A stretch of DNA of 64,000 nt. It comes from Myxococcus stipitatus (lineage in GTDB: Bacteria > Myxococcota > Myxococcia > Myxococcales > Myxococcaceae). Shown piece after piece: positions 36,935 through 45,250 of this stretch (its first letter is position 1; each line of letters starts with the position of its first letter). The stretch spans positions 1,116,001 through 1,180,000 of the forward strand of contig NZ_CP147913.1 of NCBI RefSeq assembly GCF_037414475.1, written 5' to 3'. The position numbers and the translations under genes were made by a program. A model generated the notes under the pieces. That model saw only the letters and a program-made list of their open reading frames with translations. It had not been told where the DNA came from and ran no database searches.

Positions 36935-37999
36935 ATGTGGAAAGCCCCGAGCAGGCGCCTGGCCAGGCCTTGGCTGCCCGCGTTGAGGCTCCTCATGCTG
37001 CTGCTGGCGTCCCGCGCGGGGGCGGACTGGAAGCTGGAGTACAGCGCCCCCACCCCGCTCTTCCTGGACCGCAGCTACATCTTCGTCTCCCCCAACCGCA
37101 TCCACCGAGTGGGCGACCCCGAGTCCCCCGAGCGCCTGCTCTTCGAGGCGCAGATTGCCCCCAACCTCTTCTTCCCCCAGTTGCACATCGGCAGCCTGAA
37201 GGGCCCGTCCGGAGAATGGTTCCTCTCGGCGATCTTCACCCCGTATATCCGGCTACGACTGGTGGACCTGGAAAGCAGGCCAGTCATCCCGCCGTCCTAC
37301 ATCCCCAAGCTCACGTTCCAGGTGGCGCACCTGCGCCGGCTGAAGGACCTCCCGGGCCGGGCGCGTCCGGGGCGGGGGCTGGTGCTCGCGGCCAACCTCA
37401 TCCTGGGGCATCACTCCAACGGGCAGAACGGGTGTTTCTTCTCGAACCAGACGGGGGTGGACCCGAACTGTGAGCCAGAGGAGGGCGAGCTGCCGCTCAA
37501 CGAGGTGACGGGCAGCTTCTCCACCAACTTCGTGCGCGGGGAGTTGCATGGGCAGTACGCGTTCTCAGTGGACCGCGGGCTGGACAATGCGTGGCTCGTG
37601 GGCGGCGGCTCGTTCCTGGAGTTCAACCTCTCGATGGGGCCGGGAGGAATCACGAACCAGCAGCGGCGCGTCTACGGGGATGGGAGCGGAGGGTTCAACG
37701 CACGGGCCGAACGCATCTGGAGGCAGCATCGCTTCCGGGGAGAGGCCTCGCTGTCGGTGCCCTTCGGGGAGACGCCGCATCAGCGGGCCTCGGTGAGCGT
37801 CGAGGTCGCGGCGCATCCCTACTGGGGCGCGGGCTTCGGCGTCTTCGCGCGCTTCTTCCACGGGCAGGACTACTACAACATCCTCTTCCTGGAGAAGGTG
37901 AGCCTGTGGCAGTTCGGGCTCGTGTTCGAGGTGTCTCCGGCCGCTCGCCTGAGGCTCGAGGGAGTGGATGAGAACTGCGAGTACGCCGAGCCACGATGA
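36935..37999 (+). CDS. Outer-membrane phospholipase A-like beta-barrel
   Basis: A 354-residue protein with a signal peptide (about 1-31, RAGA-DW) and alternating amphipathic strands ending near the C-terminus. LGHHSNGQNGC (157-167) resembles the OMPLA catalytic segment, in which His and Ser act two residues apart (here His159 or His160 with Ser161/Asn162). The GQDYYNILF segment near the end recalls the ESLIDYN strand of OMPLA. If active, it would release fatty acids from outer-membrane phospholipids. The ATG at 36935 has a GAGGAG site. Barrel assignment is fairly firm; phospholipase activity is inferred from motif similarity only. Confidence 0.68.
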   Translation: MWKAPSRRLARPWLPALRLLMLLLASRAGADWKLEYSAPTPLFLDRSYIFVSPNRIHRVGDPESPERLLFEAQIAPNLFFPQLHIGSLKGPSGEWFLSAIFTPYIRLRLVDLESRPVIPPSYIPKLTFQVAHLRRLKDLPGRARPGRGLVLAANLILGHHSNGQNGCFFSNQTGVDPNCEPEEGELPLNEVTGSFSTNFVRGELHGQYAFSVDRGLDNAWLVGGGSFLEFNLSMGPGGITNQQRRVYGDGSGGFNARAERIWRQHRFRGEASLSVPFGETPHQRASVSVEVAAHPYWGAGFGVFARFFHGQDYYNILFLEKVSLWQFGLVFEVSPAARLRLEGVDENCEYAEPR

Positions 38000-38051
38000 G
38001 GGCCCCAGGTGTGCCATCCTCGCGCCCGCGCGAACGGTCCGCCTCCAGCGG

Positions 38052-39608
38052 ATGTCCCCGCGAACGAACATGAACGCACCGAGCTCGCTGAAGGACCGCA
38101 TCCAGAACACCGACCTGCTCGCCAAGGTGGTCCCCGTCGAGGAGGCGGTGAAGCACGTCGTGGATGGGAACACGGTGGCCATCAGCGGCTTCACCAAGTC
38201 CGGGGAGCCCAAGACGTTCTTCCCCGCCCTGGCCGCGCACCTGGCCCGGTCCGCGCCGCAGACGCGCCTGACGCTGCTGTCGGGGGCCTCGCTCTCCGAG
38301 GACGTGGAGGGGCCCATGGCGCCCTTCATCCGCAAGCGCGGGCCGTACATGTCCTCGTCCGCGTCGCGCCGGCGCATCCACGCGGGAGAGATGGACTTCA
38401 CGGACGTCCACCTGTCCGCCTTCGCGCGCAACCTGATGTATGGCTTCTACGGGGACATCGACGTGGCGGTGGTGGAGGTGTCGCGCATCCGGCCCAACGG
38501 CAGCGTCATCCTCACGTCGTCGGTGGGCATCAGCGCGGAGGCGCTCACCCGCGCGAAGAAGATCATCCTCGAGGTGAACACCTCGGTGCCGGACTACACG
38601 GGCTATCACGACATCGTCCTGCCCACGGTGCATCCCCACGTGGGTTGGCCCCTGCCGTTGTTGAACGTGCGGGACCGCATCGGCAATCCGTACGTGGAGA
38701 TAGACCTGAGCCGGGTGGTGGCGGTGGTGGAGTCACGGACGCCGGACCATCCGGTGCCCTTCAAGGCGGCGAACGCCACGGACCGGCGCATCGCGCAGAA
38801 CGTGGTCGACTTCCTGCTGCGCTGCCGGGATGAGTTCCAGTGGGGCAAGCGCCTGCCACCCATCCAGTCCGGCGTGGGCAACGTGGCCAACGCCATCATC
38901 GGTGAGCTGTATGCGTCACCGTTCCAGAAGATTCGATTCTGGACCGAGGTGTTCCAGGACGGGATGCTGCGCTACGTGGAGGACGACGCGAAGTTCGAGT
39001 ACGCGTCCGCCACGGCCGTGTCCTTCTCCGCCGAGGGGCGCCAGAAGTTCCTGCAGATGTTCGAGCGATGCCGGGAGCGGCTGGTGTTGCGGCCGATGTG
39101 GCTGTCGAACAGCCCCGAAATCATCTCGCGCCTCTTCGTCATCGCGATGAACACGCCCATCGAGGTGGACATCTACGGGCACGTCAACTCGACGCACATC
39201 GACGGCTCGCGCATCGTCAACGGGCTGGGCGGCTCCGGGGACTTCTTCCGGAATGCGTACCTGAGCATCGTGCACACGCCTTCGGTGCGGAAGTTGAAGG
39301 ACGGCCGCACGGTGAGCTGTGTCATGCCGTACGTGCGGCACATCGACCACACGGAGCACGACATCAAGTGCGTCGTCACGGAGCATGGGTATGCGCGCAA
39401 CATGGACATCCGTTCGCCCCGGCGGCGCGCGGTGGACATCATCGACCAGTGCGCGCATCCATACTTCCGGCCGCTGCTGCATGCGTACCTCGACATGGCG
39501 GGGCCGGGGGATGAGCCTCGGGCGACGGACATGAAGGTTCTCGAGGGCTGGTGGCGGGAGTACGACGCCGCGTGCCGCACCTTCCCTGGCGAGTCCGACC
39601 CGGAATGA
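38052..39608 (+). CDS. Acetyl-CoA hydrolase / succinate CoA-transferase family enzyme
   Basis: A 518-residue family I CoA-transferase. It shows the N-terminal AISGFTKSGEPKTFFPAL, the CoA-site PIQSGVGNVANAI, the catalytic glutamate in RFWTEVFQDGML (Glu299) and C-terminal GLGGSGDFFRNAYLSI. This pattern matches AarC-like succinyl-CoA:acetate CoA-transferases, about 500 residues long, which move CoA between carboxylates through a glutamyl-CoA intermediate. The precise substrate pair is not decidable from sequence. No strong ribosome binding site; ATG 38052 and ATG 38070 are both possible. Its TGA overlaps the next gene's ATG, so the TPR protein is coupled to it. Confidence 0.9.
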   Translation: MSPRTNMNAPSSLKDRIQNTDLLAKVVPVEEAVKHVVDGNTVAISGFTKSGEPKTFFPALAAHLARSAPQTRLTLLSGASLSEDVEGPMAPFIRKRGPYMSSSASRRRIHAGEMDFTDVHLSAFARNLMYGFYGDIDVAVVEVSRIRPNGSVILTSSVGISAEALTRAKKIILEVNTSVPDYTGYHDIVLPTVHPHVGWPLPLLNVRDRIGNPYVEIDLSRVVAVVESRTPDHPVPFKAANATDRRIAQNVVDFLLRCRDEFQWGKRLPPIQSGVGNVANAIIGELYASPFQKIRFWTEVFQDGMLRYVEDDAKFEYASATAVSFSAEGRQKFLQMFERCRERLVLRPMWLSNSPEIISRLFVIAMNTPIEVDIYGHVNSTHIDGSRIVNGLGGSGDFFRNAYLSIVHTPSVRKLKDGRTVSCVMPYVRHIDHTEHDIKCVVTEHGYARNMDIRSPRRRAVDIIDQCAHPYFRPLLHAYLDMAGPGDEPRATDMKVLEGWWREYDAACRTFPGESDPE

Positions 39609-40486
39609 CGAAGGACGACGGCAAGGCGCCTCCGCCTGGGCCCGGAGAGCCTCCGGGCACGGGGGACTCGGGGACAGTGCGGACTCAAGGGCCGAGGGTG
39701 TCCGCTGGAGGGCCCGAGGGCAGTGCACACGAGAAGGTGGCACCTCGGAGGCCGACGCGGCCCGATATGGGTGAGCGCAACGGACGAGAGCCCTGCCCTC
39801 CCGAGGTCGCGGAGAAACTTCGCGAGCTGGACCACCTGCGCAGGACGGGGCGCTACGCATCGGCGCTCGCGTTGGCGCTCGCGCTCGCGGAAGCCCATCC
39901 GCGTCTGGCGCGTGTGCTGATGGACGTGGCGATGACGATAGGCATCTGGGGCGGTGCGCCTTCGGAGGCCCTGCCGTGGTTCGAGCGCGCGCTGGAGCTG
40001 GCGCCGGGACACCGAACGACTCGGCTCCACCGGGCATTGTGCCTGGCTCGGCTCGGCCGCCATGCGGAGGCGGTGGCGGAGTTCGACGCGCTGGTGGAGG
40101 GGGGCTACCGGAAGGCGCTCGTGCTCCACATGAAGCGGGCGGAGTCGTTGGAGGTGCTTGGGCGTCACGCGGAGGCGGAGCAGGACTGGACGCTCGCGCT
40201 CGCGGAGGACTCCGACAACCCGTGGCTCCTCCAGCAGCGGGCGACCGCGCGAACCCGGCTGGGACGCGGAGCCGAGGCGCTCGAGGACCTGACGGACGCG
40301 CTGGCGCTCCAGCAGGGCGAACAGGTCGACCCGGAGCTGCTCCATGAGCGCGGGCTCTTGCGTGCGCAACTGGGTGATGTCGAGGGGGCCCGCACGGACT
40401 TCCAGGCCGGACTCGCGGCGCTGCGCCGAGGCGACCCACCGGATCTTCCCGAGGCACTTCGCGCGGCACTTCGAGCACTCTCGTAG
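39605..40486 (+). CDS. TPR-repeat protein translationally coupled to the CoA-transferase
   Basis: A 293-residue protein. Its first ~75 residues are a Pro/Gly-rich, probably disordered segment. The rest is tandem TPR helices, for example TTRLHRALCLARLGRHAEAV, KRAESLEVLGRHAEAEQDW and LHERGLLRAQLGDVEGARTD. There is no signal peptide. The ATG overlaps the CoA-transferase stop (ATGA), which argues for shared translation, though a second ATG at 39767 closer to the TPR part is possible. It probably mediates protein contacts. No specific partner is evident. Confidence 0.8.
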   Translation: MTKDDGKAPPPGPGEPPGTGDSGTVRTQGPRVSAGGPEGSAHEKVAPRRPTRPDMGERNGREPCPPEVAEKLRELDHLRRTGRYASALALALALAEAHPRLARVLMDVAMTIGIWGGAPSEALPWFERALELAPGHRTTRLHRALCLARLGRHAEAVAEFDALVEGGYRKALVLHMKRAESLEVLGRHAEAEQDWTLALAEDSDNPWLLQQRATARTRLGRGAEALEDLTDALALQQGEQVDPELLHERGLLRAQLGDVEGARTDFQAGLAALRRGDPPDLPEALRAALRALS

Positions 40487-40533
40487 GCCGTCCCATGTGC
40501 GTCACGAGGCGCATCCTGAGATAAACCACTGAA

Positions 40534-40595
40534 TCGACTTGACTGGTTGCACGTCTCGGGTCGGGCCATTACCTTCCAGACACCAGTCAATTCGA
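40534..40595 (+). promoter_or_regulatory. Inverted-repeat operator upstream of the arginase/CGNR operon
   Basis: TCGACTTGACTGGT at 40534-40547 and the complement of TCGAATTGACTGGT at 40582-40595 match in 13 of 14 bases and face each other across 34 bases. The left half is itself the right arm of an imperfect palindrome starting ACCACTGAA at about 40525. The repeat ends 31 bases before the arginase start. It is a good candidate binding site for a dimeric regulator, most simply the CGNR protein two genes on. Confidence 0.65.
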
Positions 40596-40626
40596 AATGA
40601 AGGTTACACTACTCTCCGGAGCCCGC

Positions 40627-41556
40627 ATGCCGTCGCCCATCGCCCTCGTCGCCGCGCCGTCGAACCTGGGACTCAGCCGCCCTGGTGGAAGAGTGCCGCG
40701 CGTGGACCTGCTCCCGGAGGCACTGCTGGAGGCGGGGCTCGGACTACGGCTCGGGGCGCAGGTGGCGCACACCGTTCTGCCCGGACCGTATGAGCCCGAG
40801 GTGGATGTGGAGACCCGGGTCCGCAATCCTCGAGGCATCGCGGCGATGAGCCTTCGGCTCGCGGACGTGGTGGAGCACCTCGTGCGTGCGAAGCGATTCC
40901 CGCTGGTGTTGGGGGGTGACTGCGCCATCTTGTTGGGCTGTCTGCTGGGGCTGAAGCGCACGGGCGAACACCACGGGCTTGCGTTCATGGACGGCCACAC
41001 GGACTTCTGGCCTCCCGAAGCCTCGTCGACCGGCGGCGTGGCGGGCATGGACTTGTGGTTCGCCTCGGGCCGAGGTCCTTCGGTGTTGTCGAACCTGGAA
41101 GGAAGAGGCCCTCTGGTGCGGGATGCGGACGTGGCCGTGCTTGGGGTCAGGGACCCGGAGCACTGGGGCGCGAAGGTCTCCGCCGAGCACGTTCGCGACA
41201 CCGCCATGGCGTGGTTGGACCTGGGCGCCTTGCGCCGTGAGGGCATCGCGGCGGGGGCGGAGCAGGCGCTCGCGCGATTCCGGTCCAAGGGTGTCCAAGG
41301 GTTCTGGATGCATCTGGACGTGGACGTCATGGACGACGCGGTGATGCCCGCTGTCGACTCCCGGCAGCCGGATGGGCTGCGCGTGGATGAGTTGGGTGAG
41401 CTGGTGGCGCGGCTCGTGGGTTCAGGGATGGCGGTGGGGATGGACGTCACCATCTACGACCCGAGCCTGGACCCCGAGCGGCATGCGGCGCGGGCGTTGG
41501 TGGACACGCTGGTCAAGGGACTGGGGGCCCTGGTGCCTTCAGCGGGGACGCGGTAG
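40627..41556 (+). CDS. Arginase/agmatinase-family hydrolase with Cys in place of a metal-ligand His
   Basis: A 309-residue ureohydrolase-fold protein. Binuclear metal motifs are FMDGHTDF (Asp122, His124, Asp126) and HLDVDVMDDAV (Asp231, Asp233). The first motif, normally GGDHS, reads GGDCA with Cys99 at the histidine position. That substitution recurs in some family branches, and it means true arginase activity should not be assumed. The ATG at 40627 has CCGGAG five bases upstream; the in-frame ATG at 40597 has no such site and lies next to the operator. It is followed after 9 bases by the CGNR regulator gene, which suggests a small self-regulated operon acting on a guanidino or amide substrate. 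Confidence 0.85.
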   Translation: MPSPIALVAAPSNLGLSRPGGRVPRVDLLPEALLEAGLGLRLGAQVAHTVLPGPYEPEVDVETRVRNPRGIAAMSLRLADVVEHLVRAKRFPLVLGGDCAILLGCLLGLKRTGEHHGLAFMDGHTDFWPPEASSTGGVAGMDLWFASGRGPSVLSNLEGRGPLVRDADVAVLGVRDPEHWGAKVSAEHVRDTAMAWLDLGALRREGIAAGAEQALARFRSKGVQGFWMHLDVDVMDDAVMPAVDSRQPDGLRVDELGELVARLVGSGMAVGMDVTIYDPSLDPERHAARALVDTLVKGLGALVPSAGTR

Positions 41557-41565
41557 GTCCTCGTC

Positions 41566-42117
41566 ATGGCCGACGCGCGCAGCCCCGGGCTCCCCACGGA
41601 TGTCGTGCTGTTGCTCGACTTCGTCAACACGTTGGACGTGGAGAAGCTGACCGACGCGGTGCCTACCGCGGAGTCCTTCGCGTCGTGGTGCCGCGCCCGG
41701 GGGCTGCTGTCGAACGTCGACACGGTCTCAGCCGAGTCCTTCAAGGCCGCCATCGAGGCACGCGAGGCGTTGCGGGCCGTGCTGCTCTCGCACACGGGAG
41801 AGCCGCTGCCCGCGTCGGAGCTCCGCACGCTGGAGCGGGTGGCCTCCAACAGTCCGCTCACCGTGGGATTCGGCGGTGATGAGCTCCTGTTGCGCCCCGT
41901 GGGTCAGGGTGGATGGAAGGCACTGGGCCACCTGTTCGCCGCGGTCGTCTCCACGCAGAGGGAGGGGCACTGGCTCCGGATGAAGGTCTGCGCGGCGGGG
42001 GCGTGCCAGGAAGCGTTCTACGACACGTCGAAGAACCGCTCCGGACGCTGGTGCTCGATGGCCGTGTGCGGCAACCGGACCAAGCTCCAACGATTCCGCT
42101 CGGGCGTGCTCAAGTGA
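41566..42117 (+). CDS. CGNR zinc-finger (ABATE-domain) transcriptional regulator
   Basis: A 183-residue putative regulator. The N-terminal ABATE domain covers about 15-130, with LLLDFVNTLD at its start. The C-terminal zinc finger has Cys142, Cys147, Cys163 and Cys168, the last in the diagnostic CGNR (168-171). Proteins of this family regulate transcription in actinomycetes and proteobacteria. It begins 9 bases after the arginase-family gene, so it is very likely co-transcribed and may bind the inverted repeat upstream of that gene. Autoregulation and ligand response are inference. Confidence 0.88.
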   Translation: MADARSPGLPTDVVLLLDFVNTLDVEKLTDAVPTAESFASWCRARGLLSNVDTVSAESFKAAIEAREALRAVLLSHTGEPLPASELRTLERVASNSPLTVGFGGDELLLRPVGQGGWKALGHLFAAVVSTQREGHWLRMKVCAAGACQEAFYDTSKNRSGRWCSMAVCGNRTKLQRFRSGVLK

Positions 42118-42195
42118 TGTCCCACTGACTCTCAACACATTCGGCGCTTCTCGATGAGCCTCCTCGCGATTGAATCACTCGCTGGGGGGCACCGC

Positions 42196-43539
42196 ATGTT
42201 GATTCGATGGGTGGCACCGCTACTCATGCTCACCACTGTCGCCGGCTGCGCGACAAGTCGAGTCGTGCGGTTGGAAACCGGACGGGACTCCTTCGTCATC
42301 ACTCCGCGCGAGGAGCCAGGCGCGGAGGTTTCGGAGGCAGAGCTCGACGATGACGAGTTCGAAGAGGCCCTCTCGGCACTCGCGCGGGACGTGCGCCCAC
42401 TGCGCAATCCCATGCAGCAGGCCAGGGACCTCTTCGGCATTCCATCTCGCAGTGGGGTGTACCGCTATGAGAGCCGTGCCCCTCGGCTGACACCCCAGCG
42501 ACACGAGGACGCAGACGGCCCGCATCTCCTGGAGTCCTACGCCGACGAGGAACTGACGCGCGCCTATGGTCAGTGGTGCAGGCGGAAGGACCGGCCCGGA
42601 GACTGCTTGCGCTTGCTGGAGGAGGGCCCCCTGCTGGCCAGTGACGGCAAGTTCACATGGGCATTTGCCATCGCGATGGACTCCGTGTGGACGGAGACCG
42701 CCGAAGCCCTGGAGGACATGACGGACCCCGTCGCGGTCATGTCCACCATCACCGCTGGCGCGACGATGTACCTCATGCTCTGGGCGCTCCCTGAACCGCT
42801 CTCGAAGGGCGTGGCGGCGACACTGACGGCTCTTGCCATCGCCTACCTGGGTGTGGACACCGTGTGGCGGCTGCTGGATGGGTGGCTGCCCCTGGTTCGC
42901 GAGGTGGAACAGGCGACGACCTACGCACAGCTCAGCGCGGCGGGTGAAGCATATGGGGAGGTGCTCGGAGAGAACGCGGCGCGCGTTTTCGTGATGCTGG
43001 CCACGGCCGCGGTTGGCAGCACCGCGGGGCTCGCCGCGAAGGCTGGGAGGTTGCCCGGCTCTGCCCAAGCGGCCCTTGCCGTCGAGACTCAAGCGGGCAT
43101 CCAGTTCTCCGCCGTGGGTGGAGTGCGGTCCGTCGCGGTGTCAGCGGAGGGCTTCACCATTGCGCTCGCCCCCAACGCCCTGGCCATGGCGAATCAGGGG
43201 ATGGGGGGAGGCCGAGGAGAGCGCCACCATATCGCCACGAACAAGAATGACATCTCGAGTGCGAGGGGTGGCCCTTGGACACCTGAGTTCCGAAAACTGT
43301 TCAGACGAGCAGGAATGGACCTGAAGGACCCCGAAAACATCGTCGAGATCACAGGTCACAAGGGGCCACATCCCCAGAAGTACCATGATACCGTCTACTT
43401 GCGCCTTTCGCAGGCGTTGGAGGGCTGCCGTACTGTGATTGCTTGCCAAAAAGCCCTGACGCTCGAACTGCGCAGCCTCGCAAAAGAAGTCCAGACTCCA
43501 GGAACGCTTCTCCACAGGCTCGTGACGAAGGGCAAGTAA
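42196..43539 (+). CDS. SitA5-family polymorphic toxin lipoprotein with AHH nuclease tip
   Basis: A 447-residue toxin. The lipoprotein signal ends VAGC (Cys18), with Ala at +2 as expected for outer-membrane sorting. The long N-terminal region (about 19-320), including RAYGQWCRRKDRPGDCLRLL and the hydrophobic MSTITAGATMYLMLWALPEP, matches SitA5-type proteins. In Myxococcus, SitA lipoproteins pass between kin by outer-membrane exchange and kill cells lacking the matching immunity. The C-terminal tip (about 335-447) has His344-His345 in GERHHIATN, then FRKLFRRAGMDLKDPEN and GPHPQKYH, the layout of an AHH/HNH nuclease. The ATG at 42196 follows a GGGGGG site. GC drops toward the tip. The SitA5 label is from remembered family features. 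Confidence 0.82.
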   Translation: MLIRWVAPLLMLTTVAGCATSRVVRLETGRDSFVITPREEPGAEVSEAELDDDEFEEALSALARDVRPLRNPMQQARDLFGIPSRSGVYRYESRAPRLTPQRHEDADGPHLLESYADEELTRAYGQWCRRKDRPGDCLRLLEEGPLLASDGKFTWAFAIAMDSVWTETAEALEDMTDPVAVMSTITAGATMYLMLWALPEPLSKGVAATLTALAIAYLGVDTVWRLLDGWLPLVREVEQATTYAQLSAAGEAYGEVLGENAARVFVMLATAAVGSTAGLAAKAGRLPGSAQAALAVETQAGIQFSAVGGVRSVAVSAEGFTIALAPNALAMANQGMGGGRGERHHIATNKNDISSARGGPWTPEFRKLFRRAGMDLKDPENIVEITGHKGPHPQKYHDTVYLRLSQALEGCRTVIACQKALTLELRSLAKEVQTPGTLLHRLVTKGK

Positions 43540-43558
43540 TGCCTTCAAGCAATCAACC

Positions 43559-44134
43559 ATGACAGAGCATTCTCGATACTTCAGGCTCATGCCCGAGATG
43601 CTGAGCGGGAAATGGTCCTTGGACGAGCCGCTGAACAGTCAAGGCCACGAAATGGAGGACTGGCGGGAATTCACGTCAGGCCGACCCGCACGCGTATCCG
43701 GTCGGCTGTCGATTCCCATCGATGAGCCCGGAAGCCGGTTGGACTACAGCACCGCAGGCGCGTCCATGACGCCCATTGTCCACGTCAAGGTCGCCACCCT
43801 CTTCACGGAGTTGGCCCCCAACGACGTGCAACTCATCCCCGTGGACATCAAGGGGTGCCCCGACCAGTACCTCATTCTCGTGGCGACAAAGCTGGTCCGG
43901 TGTATCGACGACGAGGCTTCCGAAGAGGTGTTGTATTGGAAGCCCGAGGACGAGCGGCCGGACAAGCTCGGCAAGTACCGCAGCGTCTACGGCATGCGGA
44001 TCGACCCCACGAAGGTGGGCGGCGTCAAGGTGTTCCGCACCTGGGGGTGGACTGGCGTCCTCATCGTCTCCGAGGACATCAAGGACGCCCTGGAGCGCGC
44101 CCACGTCACGGGCGCGGAGTTCGAGGAAGTCTAG
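43559..44134 (+). CDS. Cognate immunity protein (Imm11/DUF1629-like)
   Basis: A 191-residue soluble protein starting 19 bases after the toxin stop, the expected place for SitI immunity. It begins SRYFRLMPEMLSG, a Tyr-Phe-x-Leu opening seen in Imm11-type proteins, and contains VATLFTELAPNDVQLIPVDI and a C-terminal ALERAHVTGAEFEEV helix. There is no signal peptide, fitting neutralisation of a cytoplasm-acting nuclease. Its base composition, like that of the toxin tip, is less GC-rich than the flanking genes, and third positions are more varied. This suggests the tip and immunity moved together as a cassette. Specific pairing is inferred from adjacency. Confidence 0.75.
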   Translation: MTEHSRYFRLMPEMLSGKWSLDEPLNSQGHEMEDWREFTSGRPARVSGRLSIPIDEPGSRLDYSTAGASMTPIVHVKVATLFTELAPNDVQLIPVDIKGCPDQYLILVATKLVRCIDDEASEEVLYWKPEDERPDKLGKYRSVYGMRIDPTKVGGVKVFRTWGWTGVLIVSEDIKDALERAHVTGAEFEEV

Positions 44135-44141
44135 TCAGCAC

Positions 44142-45140
44142 TCAGGCCGCGACCACCGTCTCGGGCTCGCGGCGCACCTTCGCGAGCGCGGCCACCACGA
44201 CCTCCGGCCCCGCGCCCGGCTTGTGCGCGTTCTCGCTCAAGTGCCTGCGCCATGCGCGCGCGCCGGGCAGGCCCTGGAACAACCCCAGCATGTGCCGCGT
44301 CACGGAAGAGAGCGGCGCCCCCCGCTGACGGCTCCGCTCGATGTACGGGAGCATCGCCTCGACGACCTCGTGCCGCGCACGAGGCGCCTCCTGCCCCCCG
44401 AAGAAGCGACGGTCCGCCTCCGCGAGCAGATAGGGATTCTCATACACGGCGCGGCCAATCATCACCCCGTCCACCTTCGTCAGGTGCTCGGCGGCCGCAT
44501 CCAACGTCTTGATGCCTCCGTTGATGCTGATGTCCAAGTGCGGCAGCTCCTGCTTGAGCTGATGCACCAGCTCGTAGCGCAGCGGCGGCACGTCGCGGTT
44601 CTCCTTCGGACTCAACCCCTGGAGCCACGCCTTGCGCGCATGGACGATGAACCGCGTGCAGCCCTCCGCGGCAATCAACCGCACGAAGCGCTCCAACGTG
44701 GGCCACTCCTCCAACTCATCAATGGCGATGCGCGACTTCACCGTCACCGGGATGCGCACCGCCGAGCGCATCGCCGCCACCAACCGCGCGACAAGCTCCG
44801 GCTCCGCCATCAAACACGCACCAAAGCGCCCGGACTGCACCCGGTCACTGGGGCACCCCACGTTGAGGTTCACCTCGTCGTAGCCCCACGACTCGGCGAT
44901 GCGAGCGGCCTCCGCCAGCGCCTCCGGCTCCGAGCCGCCCAACTGGATGGCCACGGGGTGCTCGGCCGGCTCGTAGCCCAGCAGCCGCTCGCGGTCCCCG
45001 TGGAGCACCGCCCCCGTGGTCAGCATCTCCGTGTACAGCAGCGTGTGCCGGCTGATTTGACGGTGGAAGTAGCGGCAGTGCCGGTCCGTCCAGTCCATCA
45101 TCGGCGCGACACACAACGGCATGGGGCGCGAAGGCATCAT
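44142..45140 (-). CDS. dusA: tRNA-dihydrouridine synthase A
   Basis: A 332-residue flavoenzyme reducing uridine to dihydrouridine in the tRNA D-loop. Hallmarks are the N-terminal VAPMMDWTDRHCR, YTEMLTTGAV, EVNLNVGCPSDRVQSGRFG with the catalytic cysteine in the following GACLM, FIVHARKAWLQGLSPKENR, and the FMN-binding INGGIKTLD and GVMIGRAVYENP. The NVGCPS and AWLQGLSPKENR segments point to DusA rather than DusB. It converges with the immunity gene, with seven bases between stops. Confidence 0.94.
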   Translation of the reverse strand: MMPSRPMPLCVAPMMDWTDRHCRYFHRQISRHTLLYTEMLTTGAVLHGDRERLLGYEPAEHPVAIQLGGSEPEALAEAARIAESWGYDEVNLNVGCPSDRVQSGRFGACLMAEPELVARLVAAMRSAVRIPVTVKSRIAIDELEEWPTLERFVRLIAAEGCTRFIVHARKAWLQGLSPKENRDVPPLRYELVHQLKQELPHLDISINGGIKTLDAAAEHLTKVDGVMIGRAVYENPYLLAEADRRFFGGQEAPRARHEVVEAMLPYIERSRQRGAPLSSVTRHMLGLFQGLPGARAWRRHLSENAHKPGAGPEVVVAALAKVRREPETVVAA

Positions 45141-45250
45141 GAGTCAACCCGAAGGCGGGCCTCGGATATCCCGAGGTCCCCCGCCTGCATCTACCCGGGT
45201 TTCCCTCGCGTGCCCACCCCCCAGTGAACCCCAACGGTTAATCTCCCACC

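Noticed and set aside
40539-40544. TTGACT as a -35 promoter element
   Set aside because: No acceptable -10 lies 15-19 bases downstream, and the hexamer is part of the longer inverted repeat.
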